64,000 bases of DNA from CAZWKQ01 sp964634005 (lineage in GTDB: Bacteria > Bacteroidota > Bacteroidia > Bacteroidales > JACABE01), in assembly GCA_964634005.1 (NCBI GenBank), contig CAZWKQ010000011.1, positions 1-64,000 on the forward strand, in the 5' to 3' direction. Of this stretch, positions 8,402 through 17,355 are shown piece after piece. The notes under the pieces are model-generated. The model had not been told where the DNA came from. It was given only the letters and a program-made list of their open reading frames with translations, and did not search any database. Position numbers and translations under genes: made by a program. Position 1 is the stretch's first letter, and the number at the start of each line of letters is the position of its first letter.

Positions 8402-9847
8402 TCATCTACGTCGAATAATAAACAGTCCGATAAACGTTAAAAGACCATTTAAAATAAGTAATTCGAATCCAAATTGATATCCGTTCAACAGTTGTTTGCT
8501 GTATTTATCCATAAAAAATGTAAGAACAGGAGATAAAATTGCAATCACAGGCACCCATTTATCATTTAATCTGAATTTTGTAAACAAACCGAAAGCATAT
8601 AGCCCTAAAAGAGGACCGTAAGTATAACCCGCCACTCTGAATAATTGGTCAATTACGGCTCTGTTATTTATTGATCTGAAAAATACAATTACTCCTAAGA
8701 GTAACAATGCAAATGAAATATGAACCAAATAACGTATGTTTCTTTTACGTGTTTCTGATAAATTAGATTTTTTTTCTAATCCTATTATATCAATGCAAAA
8801 CGAAGTAGTAAGCGAAGTAAGTGCGCCATCGGCACTCGGATAAGCTGCCGAAATCAAGCCTATAACAAAAATCAAACCTGCCAAAGCCCCTAAATGGTTT
8901 ATTGAAATTACTGCAAACAAATCATCAGTCCTTTCAGGCATAATTATTACTGTTTCTTTTGAGTATATCAACAATATCGCCCCAAGAAAAAGAAATAATA
9001 AATTCACAAAAATCAGTATTATACTGAATGTAAGCATATTCTTTTTAGCATCACTCAGATTTCTGCAACTGAGGTTTTTTTGCATCATTTCCTGATCAAG
9101 TCCGGTCATAACAATTGTAATAAACATGCCGCTAAAAAATTGCTTGATAAAGTTTTGCTTACTATGCCAATCAGTAACTATTACACGTGAGTAATCTTCG
9201 TGAAGTACTTTATTTACAAGGCTCAAAAAACTAATATCAAGTCTTTTGGCTATAATTACTATTGTTATAATTAATGCCCCCAGCATAAATGTCGTTTGTA
9301 TGGTATCAGTCCATATAATTGTTTTAATTCCGCCTTTAAATGTGTAAAGAATGATTAGAACAATAAAAAGACTTACAGTAAATCCAAAAGGAATATTCCA
9401 TGAATCGAAAACAAATAACTGAAGAACATTTACAACCAGAAACATTCGAAAAGAAGCGCCAATTACCCTTGATATAATAAAAAAAACCGAGCCAGTTTTA
9501 TATGACCAAAAACCAAATCTTTTTTCGAGATAAGTATAAATCGAAGTAAGATTCAATTTATAATACATTGGCATTAGGACGTTTGCGATAACTAAATAAC
9601 CGAAAAAATAACCAATAACAATAGCAAGATAAGTAAACTGAGTATCCTTAACCCAACCGGGAACCGACATAAAAGTAACTCCCGAAAGCGATGCTCCTAT
9701 CATTCCATAGGCAATAACAAACCATGGGGAATTTTTATTCCCTCTGTAAAAACCTTCGCTATTAGCCCTTTTAGCCGTTAGCCATGTTATATAAAACAAA
9801 ATGAAGGTATAACCCAAAAAGCTGAAAAGAATTAATTGAGGTGTCAA
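8402..9847 (-). CDS. Sodium:solute symporter family protein (SSS)
   Basis: About 481 residues with roughly 13 hydrophobic helices. Family signatures: GASLSGVTFMSVPGWV near the N-terminus, RVIGASFRMFLV, FKGGIKTIIWTDTIQT, DQEMMQKNLSCRN and AAYPSADGALTSLTTSFCIDI. It uses the sodium gradient to take up an organic solute not predictable from sequence. I chose the TTG start at 9847 because a TATCTTTG promoter element (9887-9894) lies inside the longer frame (GTG/ATG at 9907) and the shorter N-terminus matches family members. Confidence 0.85.
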   Translation of the reverse strand: MTPQLILFSFLGYTFILFYITWLTAKRANSEGFYRGNKNSPWFVIAYGMIGASLSGVTFMSVPGWVKDTQFTYLAIVIGYFFGYLVIANVLMPMYYKLNLTSIYTYLEKRFGFWSYKTGSVFFIISRVIGASFRMFLVVNVLQLFVFDSWNIPFGFTVSLFIVLIILYTFKGGIKTIIWTDTIQTTFMLGALIITIVIIAKRLDISFLSLVNKVLHEDYSRVIVTDWHSKQNFIKQFFSGMFITIVMTGLDQEMMQKNLSCRNLSDAKKNMLTFSIILIFVNLLFLFLGAILLIYSKETVIIMPERTDDLFAVISINHLGALAGLIFVIGLISAAYPSADGALTSLTTSFCIDIIGLEKKSNLSETRKRNIRYLVHISFALLLLGVIVFFRSINNRAVIDQLFRVAGYTYGPLLGLYAFGLFTKFRLNDKWVPVIAILSPVLTFFMDKYSKQLLNGYQFGFELLILNGLLTFIGLFIIRRR

Positions 9848-9886
9848 TTTAGATAATTTAAGATTAATATTGTAATTTTGCGAAAG

Positions 9887-9894
9887 CAAAGATA
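9887..9894 (-). promoter_or_regulatory. -7 element upstream of the SSS symporter gene
   Basis: Minus-strand TATCTTTG followed by C, the most common Bacteroidota -7 form. It would start transcription about 34 nt before the TTG at 9847. No convincing -33 TTG is at the ideal distance. Confidence 0.5.
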
Positions 9895-9949
9895 GAAAAA
9901 CGCACAAAAATATCTATCTTGATTTTTTTATTAAAAATTTTAAACAATT

Positions 9950-10579
9950 GTGAATACAATTCCATCAAAATTGATTGAAGACGCCGTTGAGGAATTTGCA
10001 AAATTGCCCGGTATAGGTAAAAAAACTGCTTTAAGACTGGTTTTACATCTGCTTAATCAAAAAGAACATGATGTAGAAAAATTTGGGAATGCCATAATAA
10101 AAATGAGAAAAGAAATCAAATTCTGCTCAAACTGTAACAATGTATCGGACAATGATTTATGCGAAATATGCTCAAGTGCAAAACGCGACCATTCAACAAT
10201 TTGTGTAGTTGAAGATGTAAGAGATGTAATAGCTATTGAAAATACAGGTCAGTACAATGGTATTTACCATGTTTTGGGAGGAATTATATCACCTATTGAT
10301 GGAATAAGTCCGAGCGATTTGAATATTCAACCCTTAATTACCAAAGTAAAAAATAAAAGTGTTGCCGAAATAATTATGGCACTTCCATCTACAATGGAAG
10401 GCGATACAACTGTTTTTTACTTATATAAGCTACTACACGAAAATGATATCATAATAACTAACATTGCTCGTGGCATAGGAGTAGGCGATGAACTTGAATA
10501 CGCTGACGAAATTACACTCGGACGTTCAATTATAAACAGAACACCTTATATAAACCAGTTTAATTCAATAAGAAAATGA
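9950..10579 (+). CDS. recR: Recombination mediator protein RecR
   Basis: 209 residues from a GTG start. Helix-hairpin-helix around LPGIGKKTALRL (19-30), zinc finger with C59, C62, C71 and C74, and a Toprim domain beginning CVVEDVRDVIAIE. RecR acts with RecO to load RecA at gapped DNA. Its stop overlaps the start of rpe (ATGA at 10576-10579), so the pair is one operon. Confidence 0.95.
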   Translation: MNTIPSKLIEDAVEEFAKLPGIGKKTALRLVLHLLNQKEHDVEKFGNAIIKMRKEIKFCSNCNNVSDNDLCEICSSAKRDHSTICVVEDVRDVIAIENTGQYNGIYHVLGGIISPIDGISPSDLNIQPLITKVKNKSVAEIIMALPSTMEGDTTVFYLYKLLHENDIIITNIARGIGVGDELEYADEITLGRSIINRTPYINQFNSIRK

Positions 10580-11226
10580 CAAAAATTGTTGCACCATCGC
10601 TTCTATCGGCTAACTTTGCCAATTTACAGGAAGATATCAATATGATTAACCAAAGTGAAGCACAATGGATACATATTGACGTAATGGACGGGGTTTTTGT
10701 TCCGAATATTACAATTGGTCCCGTAGTAATAAATAGTATCAAAAAACATACAAGCAAGATACTTGACGTACATCTTATGATAATTGAACCCGACAGATAT
10801 ATTGAAAACTTTAAACTGGCAGGTGCTGATATAATTAGTGTTCACTACGAAGCTTGCAAGCATCTTAACAGAACAATTAACTCAATAAAAAATTTAGGAC
10901 TCAAAGCCGGTGTTGTATTAAACCCTCATACCAATGTAAATTTGCTTGAAGATATAATTTCTGAAGTCGATTTAGTATTACTAATGTCAGTAAATCCCGG
11001 ATTTGGCGGACAGAAATTTATTGAAAATACATTTAAAAAAATTTCTTCATTAAAAAACTTAATCGAAAAAACGAATTCCAAAGCTTTGATTGAAATTGAC
11101 GGTGGAGTTGATACAACAAATGCAAAAAAATTATTTGAAACCGGTGCTAATGTCCTTGTTGCCGGAAACAGTGTATTTACATCAGAAAACCCAATTTCGA
11201 CTATTTACACCTTACTAAACAGTTAG
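10576..11226 (+). CDS. rpe: Ribulose-phosphate 3-epimerase
   Basis: 216 residues forming a TIM barrel. Signatures: APSLLSANFANL (start), WIHIDVMDGVFVPNITIGP, LDVHLMI, HYEAC, VNPGFGGQKFI and EIDGGVD. Interconverts ribulose-5-phosphate and xylulose-5-phosphate in the pentose phosphate pathway. Metal-binding His and Asp residues of the family are present. Overlaps recR by 4 bp and has no visible promoter of its own. Confidence 0.96.
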   Translation: MTKIVAPSLLSANFANLQEDINMINQSEAQWIHIDVMDGVFVPNITIGPVVINSIKKHTSKILDVHLMIIEPDRYIENFKLAGADIISVHYEACKHLNRTINSIKNLGLKAGVVLNPHTNVNLLEDIISEVDLVLLMSVNPGFGGQKFIENTFKKISSLKNLIEKTNSKALIEIDGGVDTTNAKKLFETGANVLVAGNSVFTSENPISTIYTLLNS

Positions 11227-11350
11227 TTTTACTTTTGTTTGATATTAAATAAACTTTTTACAATCTTTCATACAACTTTTTTGCCTTTTTATACATCTAT
11301 AGAAATAGTTAGGCAAAAAAAACATAATGAAAAATTGTAATATTTTTACT

Positions 11351-11358
11351 TAACTTTG
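11351..11358 (+). promoter_or_regulatory. -7 element of the CotH-family gene
   Basis: TAACTTTG fits TAnnTTTG and lies 76 nt before the ATG at 11434, giving a leader of about 70 nt. No good -33 TTG at the right distance. Confidence 0.35.
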
Positions 11359-11433
11359 AAAAAATTAACGGGTATTATAATCATAAAAACTTTTAGAGTT
11401 AATATGATTAAAGTTCAAGTAAAACAATAAGTT

Positions 11434-13923
11434 ATGAAAAAAAATTATATAACCGTTACATTTAGTTTATCTTTGATAATTATATGTAAAGCGTTGATTT
11501 CTCAGGTTGTTATCAATGAATATTCATGCTCAAATATTTCAAATTTTCAGGACAATTACAATCAATATGAAGATTGGGTAGAGCTTTACAACACAGGAAG
11601 TTCTACAATTGATTTGAGCGGATATTTTTTAAGCGACAGAGCATCTAATCCTACTAAATGGAAGATTCCTAACGGAGTAAGTATTAACCCTAACGGGAGA
11701 TTGATGGTAATATGTTCGGGTAGAGATGAATTTTCAGGAGGATATTTGCATCCAAATTTTAAATTAACTCAAACCAAGCCTGAGAATTTTCTGATTTCAA
11801 ATCCTATAGGGGTACTGCTCGAAAGCATTACTTTAGTACCTACTCAAAAAGGGCATTCACGCGGAAGAACTACAGACGGAGCATCAACTTGGGCATTATT
11901 TACAACACCTACTCCAAATGCCCCAAATACAGGAGCTAAGCAAGAATATGCCACAAAACCGGTAATGAGTCAAAATGCCGGATTTTATCCTTCCCCTATA
12001 ACAATAACAATAACTTCTCCCGATCCTAATGTAAGTATCTATTATACAACCAACGGAAGCGAACCTACCACATCTTCAACTCTTTATACATCACCTATAA
12101 CAATTGGCAGTACGCAAGTAATTAGAGCAAGGGCATTCAGTACTAACGCAAATATACCGCCAAGTTTTATTGAAAGCAACACTTATTTTATTAATGAAAA
12201 TCATTCAATTGCAGTTATTTCAATTTTTGGGAACCAAATTCAAACACTTTTAAACGGAAGTCAAATAAAACCTGAAACCGAATTAGAATATTTTGATAAT
12301 AACAAACAACTTAAAACAGAAGTAAGCGGTTACAGCGATAAACACGGAAACGACTCATGGGCATACCAGCAAAGAGGGATAGACTTTGTATCAAGGGATC
12401 AGCTTGGATTAAACTATGCATTGACTTATAAAATTTTCTCGAGTAAAAATAGAGATGAGTTCCAAAGAGTAATTCTTAAAGCATTGGCTAATGACAATTA
12501 CCCGTTTTCGAACGGAGGAGCACATATACGCGATCCTTATGTACAAACATTAGCCCAAAGAGGCGACCTCCACCTCGATGTAAGAACTTATGAACCTTGC
12601 GTTTTATATGTTAACGGGCAATATTGGGGTTTATACGACCTAAGAGAAAAAGTTGATGATGCCGATTATATTGAATACTATTTCGACACTCCTGAAAAAG
12701 ACATACAAATGCTAAAAACCTGGGGCGGAACATGGAGTGAGTACGGAGGAAATCAAGCTCAAAACGATTGGAATGCCCTAAGAAATTTCATTACTTCGAA
12801 TAATATGGCTATTCCAAGCAACTATGCATATGTTGACAGCGTTTTCAACATAAAAAGTTTGGTCGATTATTTTGTTTTAAATTCTTATGTTGTTTGCTCC
12901 GATTGGCTTAACTGGAATACACAATGGTGGCGGGGACTTAATGCAAATGCTAAAAAGAAAAAATGGAGGTATTGCCTCTGGGACGAAGATGCTACTTTTG
13001 GTCATTACATTAATTACACTAATATTCCTAATCAAAACCCTGACGCTGACCCCTGTTTCCCGCAATTTTTAAATAATCCCGGCGGACAAGGTCATACATT
13101 GATACTTAATGCCCTTTTAAATAATCCTGATTTTAAACAATATTATATAACACGTTTTGCAGATTTATCGAATACAGTATTTACATGCAATTATATGCAA
13201 TTCTTGCTCGATAGTCTTGTTAATGAATTTTTGCCTGAAATGCCCCGACATATTGCAAGATGGGGAGGTTCAATGGCTACTTGGCAAAACAATCTTCAAG
13301 CATTAAAAGATTTTATTGATACAAGATGTGTAAAAATTTCAACCGGAATGATTAACTGTTACAACCTGAAAGGTCCATACGCTATTACTTTTGATGTAAA
13401 TCCGCCAAATTCGGGTGAAATAAAAACTAACTCTTTTTGGCTGCCGAGTTATCCATTTACAGGCAAATATTACGGGAACATAAAAACTCTTCTTAAGGCC
13501 AAGGCTATTGACACAACTTATGTTTTTGACCATTGGGAAGTAGCGAGTGACACAATTTTGCCAAGCATATTAAACGATTCAGCATGGATTATGTTAAACG
13601 GACCTCAGACAATTATTGCTCACTTCCGTAAAATTACCGAACCTCCGATTGTAATAGAAATAAAACCACTCGTTATACCAAATGTATTTACTCCTAATAA
13701 TGACGGCCTAAATGATAAATTCGTAATTAAAAACATCGAAAACTGGAAAGTACAGCTTACTGTATATAATCGTTGGGGAAATAAAGTTTATGAAAACAAT
13801 AACTACGATAATGAATGGGACGGAGGCAAGTTGCCTGCAGGAGTATATTTTTATTTTATAGTTGCTAATGCTCCCGACAAACCAACTTTCAAACAGCACG
13901 GCAGTTTGGAAATACTAAGATAA
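11434..13923 (+). CDS. T9SS type B cargo: lamin-tail and CotH kinase-family surface protein
   Basis: 829 residues. Signal peptide (about 1-24); lamin-tail domain (about 25-150, VVINEYSCSN ... DWVELYNTGSSTIDLSGYFLSD); a chitobiase-type C-terminal Ig-like domain (about 170-245, ITSPDPNVSIYYTTNGSEPT); a CotH-like domain (about 290-660, including YGLYDLREK-type and CLWDEDATFG metal-site segment); C-terminal gliding-motility/T9SS type B sorting domain (about 740-829, NVFTPNNDGLNDKFVI ... VYNRWGNKVYE). CotH proteins are protein kinases of spore and surface proteins; here it is probably exported and attached to the cell surface by T9SS. Substrate unknown. Confidence 0.9.
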   Translation: MKKNYITVTFSLSLIIICKALISQVVINEYSCSNISNFQDNYNQYEDWVELYNTGSSTIDLSGYFLSDRASNPTKWKIPNGVSINPNGRLMVICSGRDEFSGGYLHPNFKLTQTKPENFLISNPIGVLLESITLVPTQKGHSRGRTTDGASTWALFTTPTPNAPNTGAKQEYATKPVMSQNAGFYPSPITITITSPDPNVSIYYTTNGSEPTTSSTLYTSPITIGSTQVIRARAFSTNANIPPSFIESNTYFINENHSIAVISIFGNQIQTLLNGSQIKPETELEYFDNNKQLKTEVSGYSDKHGNDSWAYQQRGIDFVSRDQLGLNYALTYKIFSSKNRDEFQRVILKALANDNYPFSNGGAHIRDPYVQTLAQRGDLHLDVRTYEPCVLYVNGQYWGLYDLREKVDDADYIEYYFDTPEKDIQMLKTWGGTWSEYGGNQAQNDWNALRNFITSNNMAIPSNYAYVDSVFNIKSLVDYFVLNSYVVCSDWLNWNTQWWRGLNANAKKKKWRYCLWDEDATFGHYINYTNIPNQNPDADPCFPQFLNNPGGQGHTLILNALLNNPDFKQYYITRFADLSNTVFTCNYMQFLLDSLVNEFLPEMPRHIARWGGSMATWQNNLQALKDFIDTRCVKISTGMINCYNLKGPYAITFDVNPPNSGEIKTNSFWLPSYPFTGKYYGNIKTLLKAKAIDTTYVFDHWEVASDTILPSILNDSAWIMLNGPQTIIAHFRKITEPPIVIEIKPLVIPNVFTPNNDGLNDKFVIKNIENWKVQLTVYNRWGNKVYENNNYDNEWDGGKLPAGVYFYFIVANAPDKPTFKQHGSLEILR

Positions 13924-13928
13924 AAATA

Positions 13929-15002
13929 TTACAATTTATTGATTTTTAAATAGTCTGCAATTTCATCCAACTGTTCTTTTACTTTTTCATTAATACTTAT
14001 GCCTTCTTTGCGATTAATTATCTCCCAGTTTCTTTCTGGTTCACCGGGTATTATGACTTTTTCTTTACCATCTATGGTTTTTGATTTACTGAATGTTTCT
14101 ATCCATAAATCCATCATTGATTTGAATTCTTCTTTTGTTTGAAATGCATCAATGGAAATAGCTCCGAAAAAGTGACCTGTACCGCTCCCGGGTGAATTTT
14201 CAATAACAGGTAAATACGAAACAGAAGGAGGAACAAAAGGACCGAAATTTGCACCCGAAAATAAAGAAGAAAAAATATCTACAATAGCACTCATACAATA
14301 TCCCTTATGGCTTCCGTGCAGATAATCGCCACCAAGTGGTAATATTGCCCCGCCTTCAGTTAAAATATTTGGATCATCGCTCGATTTTCCATATTTATCC
14401 TGAACGTAGCCAAACGGGGCTTTTTCACCTCTTTTGTGCATAAGGTCAAGTTTCCCTCTTGCTATTGGAGTAGTAGCAAAATCAGCAACGAATGGAGGAT
14501 ATTTACCCGCAGGTATTGCAACCGCAATGGGATTTGTCCCTAAAAGCCTATCTACCGAAAAAGTCGGAGCTACCAAAGGATTGGCATTAGTCATACATAT
14601 CCCAATCATATCGTGATTTAACGCCATCATTGAATAATATCCCGCAATTCCGAAATGATTCGAATTTCTGACAGCCACCCACCCTGTACCTACATTTTCG
14701 GCAAGTTCTATTGCTTTTTCCATGGCAAATTTACTAACAACCATCCCAAACCCTTTATTTCCGTCTATTACACAGGTGGATTTTGTTTCTTTTACTACTT
14801 GAATATCAGGCTTAGAGTTTAACCTTTTATTTTTCCATAAGTCAACATAATCTTTTAACCGAGCTAAACCATGTGAGCTAATATTTCGCAACTCAGCTGC
14901 CAACAGTACCTCTGCTACTGTTTCGGTGTCTTGGGAAGAACATCCTAATTTAATGCATACATTACGAATAAAACTTTCAATTTTATTTACCGAATATTTC
15001 AT
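13929..15002 (-). CDS. Ldh family oxidoreductase (malate/L-lactate dehydrogenase type)
   Basis: 357 residues of the NAD(P)-dependent YlbC/MdH-type dehydrogenase family. Motifs: SSHGLARL near residue 40, VRNSNHFGIAGYY, MTNANPLVAPTF, GTNPIAVAIPA, PPFVADFATTP, LHGSHKGYCMS and the C-terminal GEPE. It reduces 2-oxo acids to 2-hydroxy acids; malate, lactate, ureidoglycolate and sulfolactate are all used by relatives, and the sequence alone does not choose. The ComB gene at 5224 makes sulfolactate worth considering, but the two are far apart. A -7 element TAAATTTG (15022-15029) precedes it. Confidence 0.88.
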   Translation of the reverse strand: MKYSVNKIESFIRNVCIKLGCSSQDTETVAEVLLAAELRNISSHGLARLKDYVDLWKNKRLNSKPDIQVVKETKSTCVIDGNKGFGMVVSKFAMEKAIELAENVGTGWVAVRNSNHFGIAGYYSMMALNHDMIGICMTNANPLVAPTFSVDRLLGTNPIAVAIPAGKYPPFVADFATTPIARGKLDLMHKRGEKAPFGYVQDKYGKSSDDPNILTEGGAILPLGGDYLHGSHKGYCMSAIVDIFSSLFSGANFGPFVPPSVSYLPVIENSPGSGTGHFFGAISIDAFQTKEEFKSMMDLWIETFSKSKTIDGKEKVIIPGEPERNWEIINRKEGISINEKVKEQLDEIADYLKINKL

Positions 15003-15059
15003 CTGGGAAGTATTTTTACAGCAAATTTATTTATTTTTGTATTACAAATATTTTAAAAC

Positions 15060-15563
15060 TTGAAAACAGTATATTTTAAAGAAGAACAAAGAGTAACCTC
15101 AAAATGGATTTGGCTACTTGTAAGCTGTCTGACAGCAGTTTATTTTTACTCGCTGGTTGAGCTTATTTTTTTCGATAATAAAACAATCAATAATCCGGAA
15201 CAAGATTGGATATTTATTTTTTTCGGAATAATTCCTCTTATTCTGTTTTTACTGCTTATAAAGGTAAAATTAGTGGTTGTTTTAGACAATGAAGGTTGTA
15301 AATTCAGATTTTATCCTTTTCATTTAAAAGACAGAGTTATCAAATGGGACGAAATAAAGAAAATTTATCTCAGAAAATATAATCCTATATTTGAATATGG
15401 AGGCTGGGGCATAAGAGTTTTACCGTTTTCAAAAAATATTGCATATAATATAAAAGGAAATTACGGAATACAAATAGAGCTGAAAAACGAAAAAAAAATT
15501 CTTTTAGGTACATCCGAATCGGTTGAAATTGAAAAGGTATTGAAACAAATAAACATAAGCTGA
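15060..15563 (+). CDS. Membrane protein with two helices and a PH-like domain
   Basis: 167 residues, TTG start. Two hydrophobic helices (about 17-38 and 52-68) followed by a beta-rich domain with WDEIKKIYLRKYNPI, which looks like the bacterial PH-like fold found after transmembrane pairs. A -7 element TATTTTTG (15032-15039) precedes it. It is 4 bp from ftsE, so it is likely co-transcribed with it. Function unknown; no family name can be given with confidence. Confidence 0.75.
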   Translation: MKTVYFKEEQRVTSKWIWLLVSCLTAVYFYSLVELIFFDNKTINNPEQDWIFIFFGIIPLILFLLLIKVKLVVVLDNEGCKFRFYPFHLKDRVIKWDEIKKIYLRKYNPIFEYGGWGIRVLPFSKNIAYNIKGNYGIQIELKNEKKILLGTSESVEIEKVLKQINIS

Positions 15564-15567
15564 AATC

Positions 15568-16242
15568 ATGAGTGAAAATAAAGTAATAGAAACTGAAAAC
15601 TTATCTGTATTTCAAAGAAATATCTTAATTCTTTCCGGAGTAAACTTTAGTATCGAGAAAGGTGAATTTGTATATCTGGTAGGAGTTACAGGCTCGGGTA
15701 AAACTTCTCTTTTGAAAACATTATATGCTGACCTGCCCATAGTAGAAGGCAATGCCAGAGTTGCGGGCTTCGATTTAAAAAATTTGAAACAAAAAGAAAT
15801 ACCTTATCTTAGACGTAAACTTGGAATAGTATTTCAAGACTTCCAGCTATTAATAGACAGAAGTATAAAAGAAAACCTATTATTTGTTTTAAAAGCTACA
15901 GGCTGGAAAGACAGTAAAAAAATGGATGAAAAAATCCAAGAAGTTCTGGAAAAAGTCGGACTTGGAACTAAAGGCTTTAAAATGCCACATCAGCTTTCGG
16001 GAGGCGAACAACAAAGGGTTGTTATAGCAAGGTCTTTATTAAACGACCCTGAGCTTATTCTGGCAGATGAACCAACCGGAAATCTCGATCCCGAAACATC
16101 AGAAGGAATTATCCAATTGCTTAAAGATATTTCAAAAAACAAAAGAGCAGTTTTAATGGCTTCTCATGATTTTTTGATGATAGAAAAATATCCTTCAAGA
16201 ACTTTACGCTGCGAAAACGGAAAAGTATTAACCGAAAATTAA
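15568..16242 (+). CDS. ftsE: FtsE-like ABC transporter ATP-binding protein
   Basis: 224 residues. Walker A GVTGSGKTS (39-47), Q-loop VFQDFQLL, signature LSGGEQQR (143-150), Walker B LILADEPTGNLDP (163-175). The insertion-free form and GNLDPETSEGI match FtsE, which with FtsX controls peptidoglycan hydrolases at division. No ftsX follows; in Bacteroidota ftsE and ftsX are often apart. A role as CcmA or another exporter ATPase was considered and is less likely from the motif context. Its last 15 bp overlap the convergent glycosyltransferase gene. Confidence 0.85.
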   Translation: MSENKVIETENLSVFQRNILILSGVNFSIEKGEFVYLVGVTGSGKTSLLKTLYADLPIVEGNARVAGFDLKNLKQKEIPYLRRKLGIVFQDFQLLIDRSIKENLLFVLKATGWKDSKKMDEKIQEVLEKVGLGTKGFKMPHQLSGGEQQRVVIARSLLNDPELILADEPTGNLDPETSEGIIQLLKDISKNKRAVLMASHDFLMIEKYPSRTLRCENGKVLTEN

Positions 16243-17355
16243 TGTATCGACTTTTTGAGCATTTTTGATGTTTGAATAAGTTTCATACAAAACTTTTTTC
16301 CTGTTTTCAATATCGCTTGTTTTAAATTCTGTAACAAACAACTTTAGAGCAGTTTGCTTTAAACTTTTTTCGTTATTGGCAACAAAACACAACTCGTCCA
16401 ATCCTGTGCCTAACAACATCTTATCGTTTACCAAACAATGCCTGCCGTTGAATAAAGTGTGAAGCAACTTAAGTTTAAGCCCGGTTGACTGAAAAGTAAC
16501 TAAAATATTAACCTGAGCGTTTTGAATTAATTCAAGCATTTTATCATCATCGGGATTATCAATCAATTCCACATTCGAATAGTTTTGAACAAGTTTTTGA
16601 AGTCGTTTCCCGGGATCGAGTCCGGCAATTTTTAATGGAATATCAATGTCATTGAACACTTTTGTAATAAGATATATTGCAGCATACTCATTTTCAGGAA
16701 CCGATAAATTACCATGATAAAGAACATATTCACCGCTACCCAACCTGATATTTACTTTATCGCTTTGATGAAAACTTGGAATGTAATAAATCTTATTTTT
16801 TAAAAACTTTCGCTTTAAGTAATCTGTATCTTTTTTAGAGACAACAAACATCAAATCAGCATATTTCAATACTCTTTGATAAAAAAGCAATTTTAAACTG
16901 GCTATTAGAAAATAAATCTTTTTACCAAAATTCTTTTCAACAAAAAATAAGTTAAGGTAGTAAGTATGTTCAATATTGCTTTCTCTATAGATTTTCAATC
17001 TGTTTTTGAGCCTTTTATCATTGATATAGTAACAAGAATGTAAGCCTTCGAACAATATCGGATAATCGTCATTCATTAGCACTTTAATCAACTCATCTGA
17101 TTTTCGGCTTTCAACTATATATGGTTTAAAAAACAAAGCGCTAAAAATCCCGGTTTTCCTTTTATAAAAATTTACCGATTCACAATACTTATTTAAAATT
17201 TCCGGAACTTGTCTGCCATAAGTAAAACAATGCAGATGAATTTTTATTCCTATTGAATGCAATGATTTTATCTTATAAAAAACATCAATTATTCCACCGT
17301 AATTTGGAGGATAAGGCACATTAAACGAAATAATATGTAAGTGTTTTTCAGGCAT
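16228..17355 (-). CDS. Glycosyltransferase, GT-B fold
   Basis: 375 residues from ATG 17355. N-terminal pattern HIISFNVPYPPNYGGIID is typical of GT4-like transferases (nucleotide-sugar binding at the C-terminal Rossmann half, here VLYHGNLSVPENEYAA and a late GTGLDELCF segment). The usual EX7E motif is not clear, so it may be a divergent GT4. Donor and acceptor unknown. It overlaps the upstream glycosyltransferase by 8 bp, indicating one operon for surface glycan or LPS assembly. Confidence 0.75.
   Translation of the reverse strand: MPEKHLHIISFNVPYPPNYGGIIDVFYKIKSLHSIGIKIHLHCFTYGRQVPEILNKYCESVNFYKRKTGIFSALFFKPYIVESRKSDELIKVLMNDDYPILFEGLHSCYYINDKRLKNRLKIYRESNIEHTYYLNLFFVEKNFGKKIYFLIASLKLLFYQRVLKYADLMFVVSKKDTDYLKRKFLKNKIYYIPSFHQSDKVNIRLGSGEYVLYHGNLSVPENEYAAIYLITKVFNDIDIPLKIAGLDPGKRLQKLVQNYSNVELIDNPDDDKMLELIQNAQVNILVTFQSTGLKLKLLHTLFNGRHCLVNDKMLLGTGLDELCFVANNEKSLKQTALKLFVTEFKTSDIENRKKVLYETYSNIKNAQKVDTLIFG

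Noticed and set aside
11277..11320. TTTTTTGCCT ... AGGCAAAAAA inverted repeat after rpe
   Set aside because: Loop of 24 nt and 3' arm ends in A not T; not a convincing terminator.
12877..13072. Paired 60-codon frames on both strands inside the CotH gene
   Set aside because: Shadow frames within a well-supported gene, no starts or promoters of their own.
15568..16242. ftsE as the missing CcmA
   Set aside because: Motifs (GNLDPETSEGI) and length fit FtsE and it is 13 kb from the ccm genes; CcmA is normally next to ccmB.
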